Below are positions 19,871-20,818 of a DNA stretch of 20,818 nt, piece after piece. The position numbers and the translations under genes are program-made. Each line of letters opens with the position of its first letter. The stretch's first letter is position 1. Where the stretch lies: assembly GCA_017963875.1 (NCBI GenBank), contig JAGCTA010000389.1, positions 1 to 20,818 on the forward strand. The letters are read 5' to 3'. The notes under the pieces are model-generated. The model ran no database searches and had not been told where the DNA came from. It saw only the letters and a list, made by a program, of their open reading frames with translations. This DNA is from Victivallales bacterium (GTDB lineage Bacteria; Verrucomicrobiota; Lentisphaeria; Oligosphaerales; Oligosphaeraceae).

Positions 19871-20818
19871 ATGCAAGGAACTTTCCGCTTCTCATTTGGT
19901 CCATGGAACATCCATGAAGGTGCCGACCCGTTTGGTCCAGAAGTCCGTAAAACAATCCCCTTCAACAAAAAACTTGAAGCATATAAAAAACTTGGATTTG
20001 ACGGAATCCAGTTCCACGATGACGATGCGGTTCCAAACATGGCAAACCTCACGCCTGCGGAAATCATCAAGGAAGCCGAAGCCCTGAAGAAAACATTGGA
20101 CGACCACGGGCTGGTCGCTGAATTCGTGGCGCCACGCATGTGGTTCGCCCCGCAGACCATTGACGGCGGATACACAAACAACTGCCCAGAATGCAGAAAA
20201 TACGCATTGGAACGCACAAAGCGCACCATCGACATCGCCAAGGCGCTCGGCGCGCGCAACATCGTTCTCTGGCTTGCTCGTGAAGGCACCTACATCCGCG
20301 AAGCCAAAGACCCAGTCGTCGCAACGGAACGCATTGCCGAAGCGCTTCAGATGATGCTTGACTACGACAAGGACATCCGCATCATGATTGAATCCAAGCC
20401 CAACGAGCCTGTGGACCACGCCTATATCCCGACCATCGGCCATGCCATCGCCATGGGTTTGCTGACCACCGATCCCAAGCGCGTCGGATGCCTCATCGAA
20501 ACGGCGCACGCACTGCTCGCCAACCTCGCGCCATCTGATGAAATGGGCTTCGCGCTCGCCCACAAGAAACTCTGGAGTGTCCACCTCAACGACCAGAACG
20601 GCCTGAAATTCGACCAGGACCTCACATTCGGCGCCGTCGATCCACGCCGTGCCCTCAATCAGGTCCGCGTCCTTGACAAACACGGCTACGGCAATGATGG
20701 CGAATGGGTCGGCCTTGATGTCAAGGTCATGCGTACGCAAAAGGAAGGCGTGGACCTCAAGCACCTCGAATACAGCCGCAAGATTTTCCTCAACCGGCTT
20801 GAGATTTCCCGCTCGCTG
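19871..20818 (+). CDS. Xylose-isomerase-like sugar isomerase, 3'-truncated by the window
   Basis: An open frame of 316 codons runs off the window end; AAGGAG lies 7 bases before the ATG. The sequence follows actinobacterial-type (Streptomyces-like) xylose isomerase: SFGPWNIHEGADPFGP, IQFHDDDAVPN (catalytic-type His49), WLAREG, IESKPNEP (Glu174, Lys176), IETAHALL (Glu210, His213), VHLNDQNGLKFDQD (Asp248, Asp250) and WVGLDVK (Asp283). These align with the two-metal site of the Streptomyces enzyme with constant spacing. The ligand known there as Asp244 is His238 here. The enzyme should interconvert an aldose and ketose in the cytoplasm with divalent metal, but the His change makes D-xylose an uncertain substrate. 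It is divergent from nifU and carries its own promoter. Confidence 0.85.
   Translation, partial: MQGTFRFSFGPWNIHEGADPFGPEVRKTIPFNKKLEAYKKLGFDGIQFHDDDAVPNMANLTPAEIIKEAEALKKTLDDHGLVAEFVAPRMWFAPQTIDGGYTNNCPECRKYALERTKRTIDIAKALGARNIVLWLAREGTYIREAKDPVVATERIAEALQMMLDYDKDIRIMIESKPNEPVDHAYIPTIGHAIAMGLLTTDPKRVGCLIETAHALLANLAPSDEMGFALAHKKLWSVHLNDQNGLKFDQDLTFGAVDPRRALNQVRVLDKHGYGNDGEWVGLDVKVMRTQKEGVDLKHLEYSRKIFLNRLEISRSL

Overview
The window most likely comes from an anaerobic Lentisphaerota bacterium (Victivallales-like, host-associated or sediment) or a close PVC relative. This is an inference. It rests on an H-X9-DG-type prepilin-like protein beside secreted carbohydrate-active enzymes, a PVC-style secretin/PilM/PilO-like/PilP-like cluster, xylose-isomerase-type sugar enzymes, and short dispersed palindromic repeats. 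No 16S or other decisive marker is present.

Layout. 1-138 is the 3' end of a sugar phosphate isomerase/epimerase-like gene. 139-502 is non-coding and holds one copy of a dispersed palindromic repeat. 503-1850 is a minus-strand pair: a GNAT acetyltransferase and an unrecognised 272-residue protein. 1851-2397 has no gene but is rich in structure: a 24-unit CTAG-rich 9-bp tandem array, a second 9-bp-period array, and a perfect 18-bp inverted repeat. 2398-7096 is a regulated module. It has a GntR/LacI-type regulator (minus) with a duplicated Shine-Dalgarno, a divergent promoter region with a 34-bp near-perfect palindrome, a prepilin-like H-X9-D protein, and a large secreted GH123/DUF4091-like protein. 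7149-10811 (minus) encodes a secreted TIM-barrel glycosidase-like protein followed by an alpha/beta hydrolase.

11047-16383 (plus) is a four-gene envelope machine: lipoprotein secretin, PilM-PilN/GspL-like fusion, single-pass coiled-coil PilO/GspM-like protein (Amuc_1100-like architecture), and a proline-rich PilP/GspC-like protein. 16425-19395 (minus) is the apparent operon nifU-nifS-prmA: NIF-type Fe-S cluster assembly and ribosomal protein L11 methyltransferase. A second copy of the dispersed repeat lies upstream of it. 19871 to the window end is a 5'-complete, 3'-truncated xylose-isomerase-like enzyme with an unusual metal ligand.

Working together (inference). The pilin-like protein, its neighbouring secreted hydrolase and the GntR/LacI regulator look like a substrate-induced glycan-use unit. 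The secretin/PilM/PilO/PilP cluster could be the shared apparatus that assembles or exports such pseudopilins. The traffic ATPase (PilB/GspE), PilC/GspF and prepilin peptidase are not in this window. Sugar isomerases at both ends suit a carbohydrate-degrading lifestyle. No mobile element, tRNA, rRNA or CRISPR array was seen.
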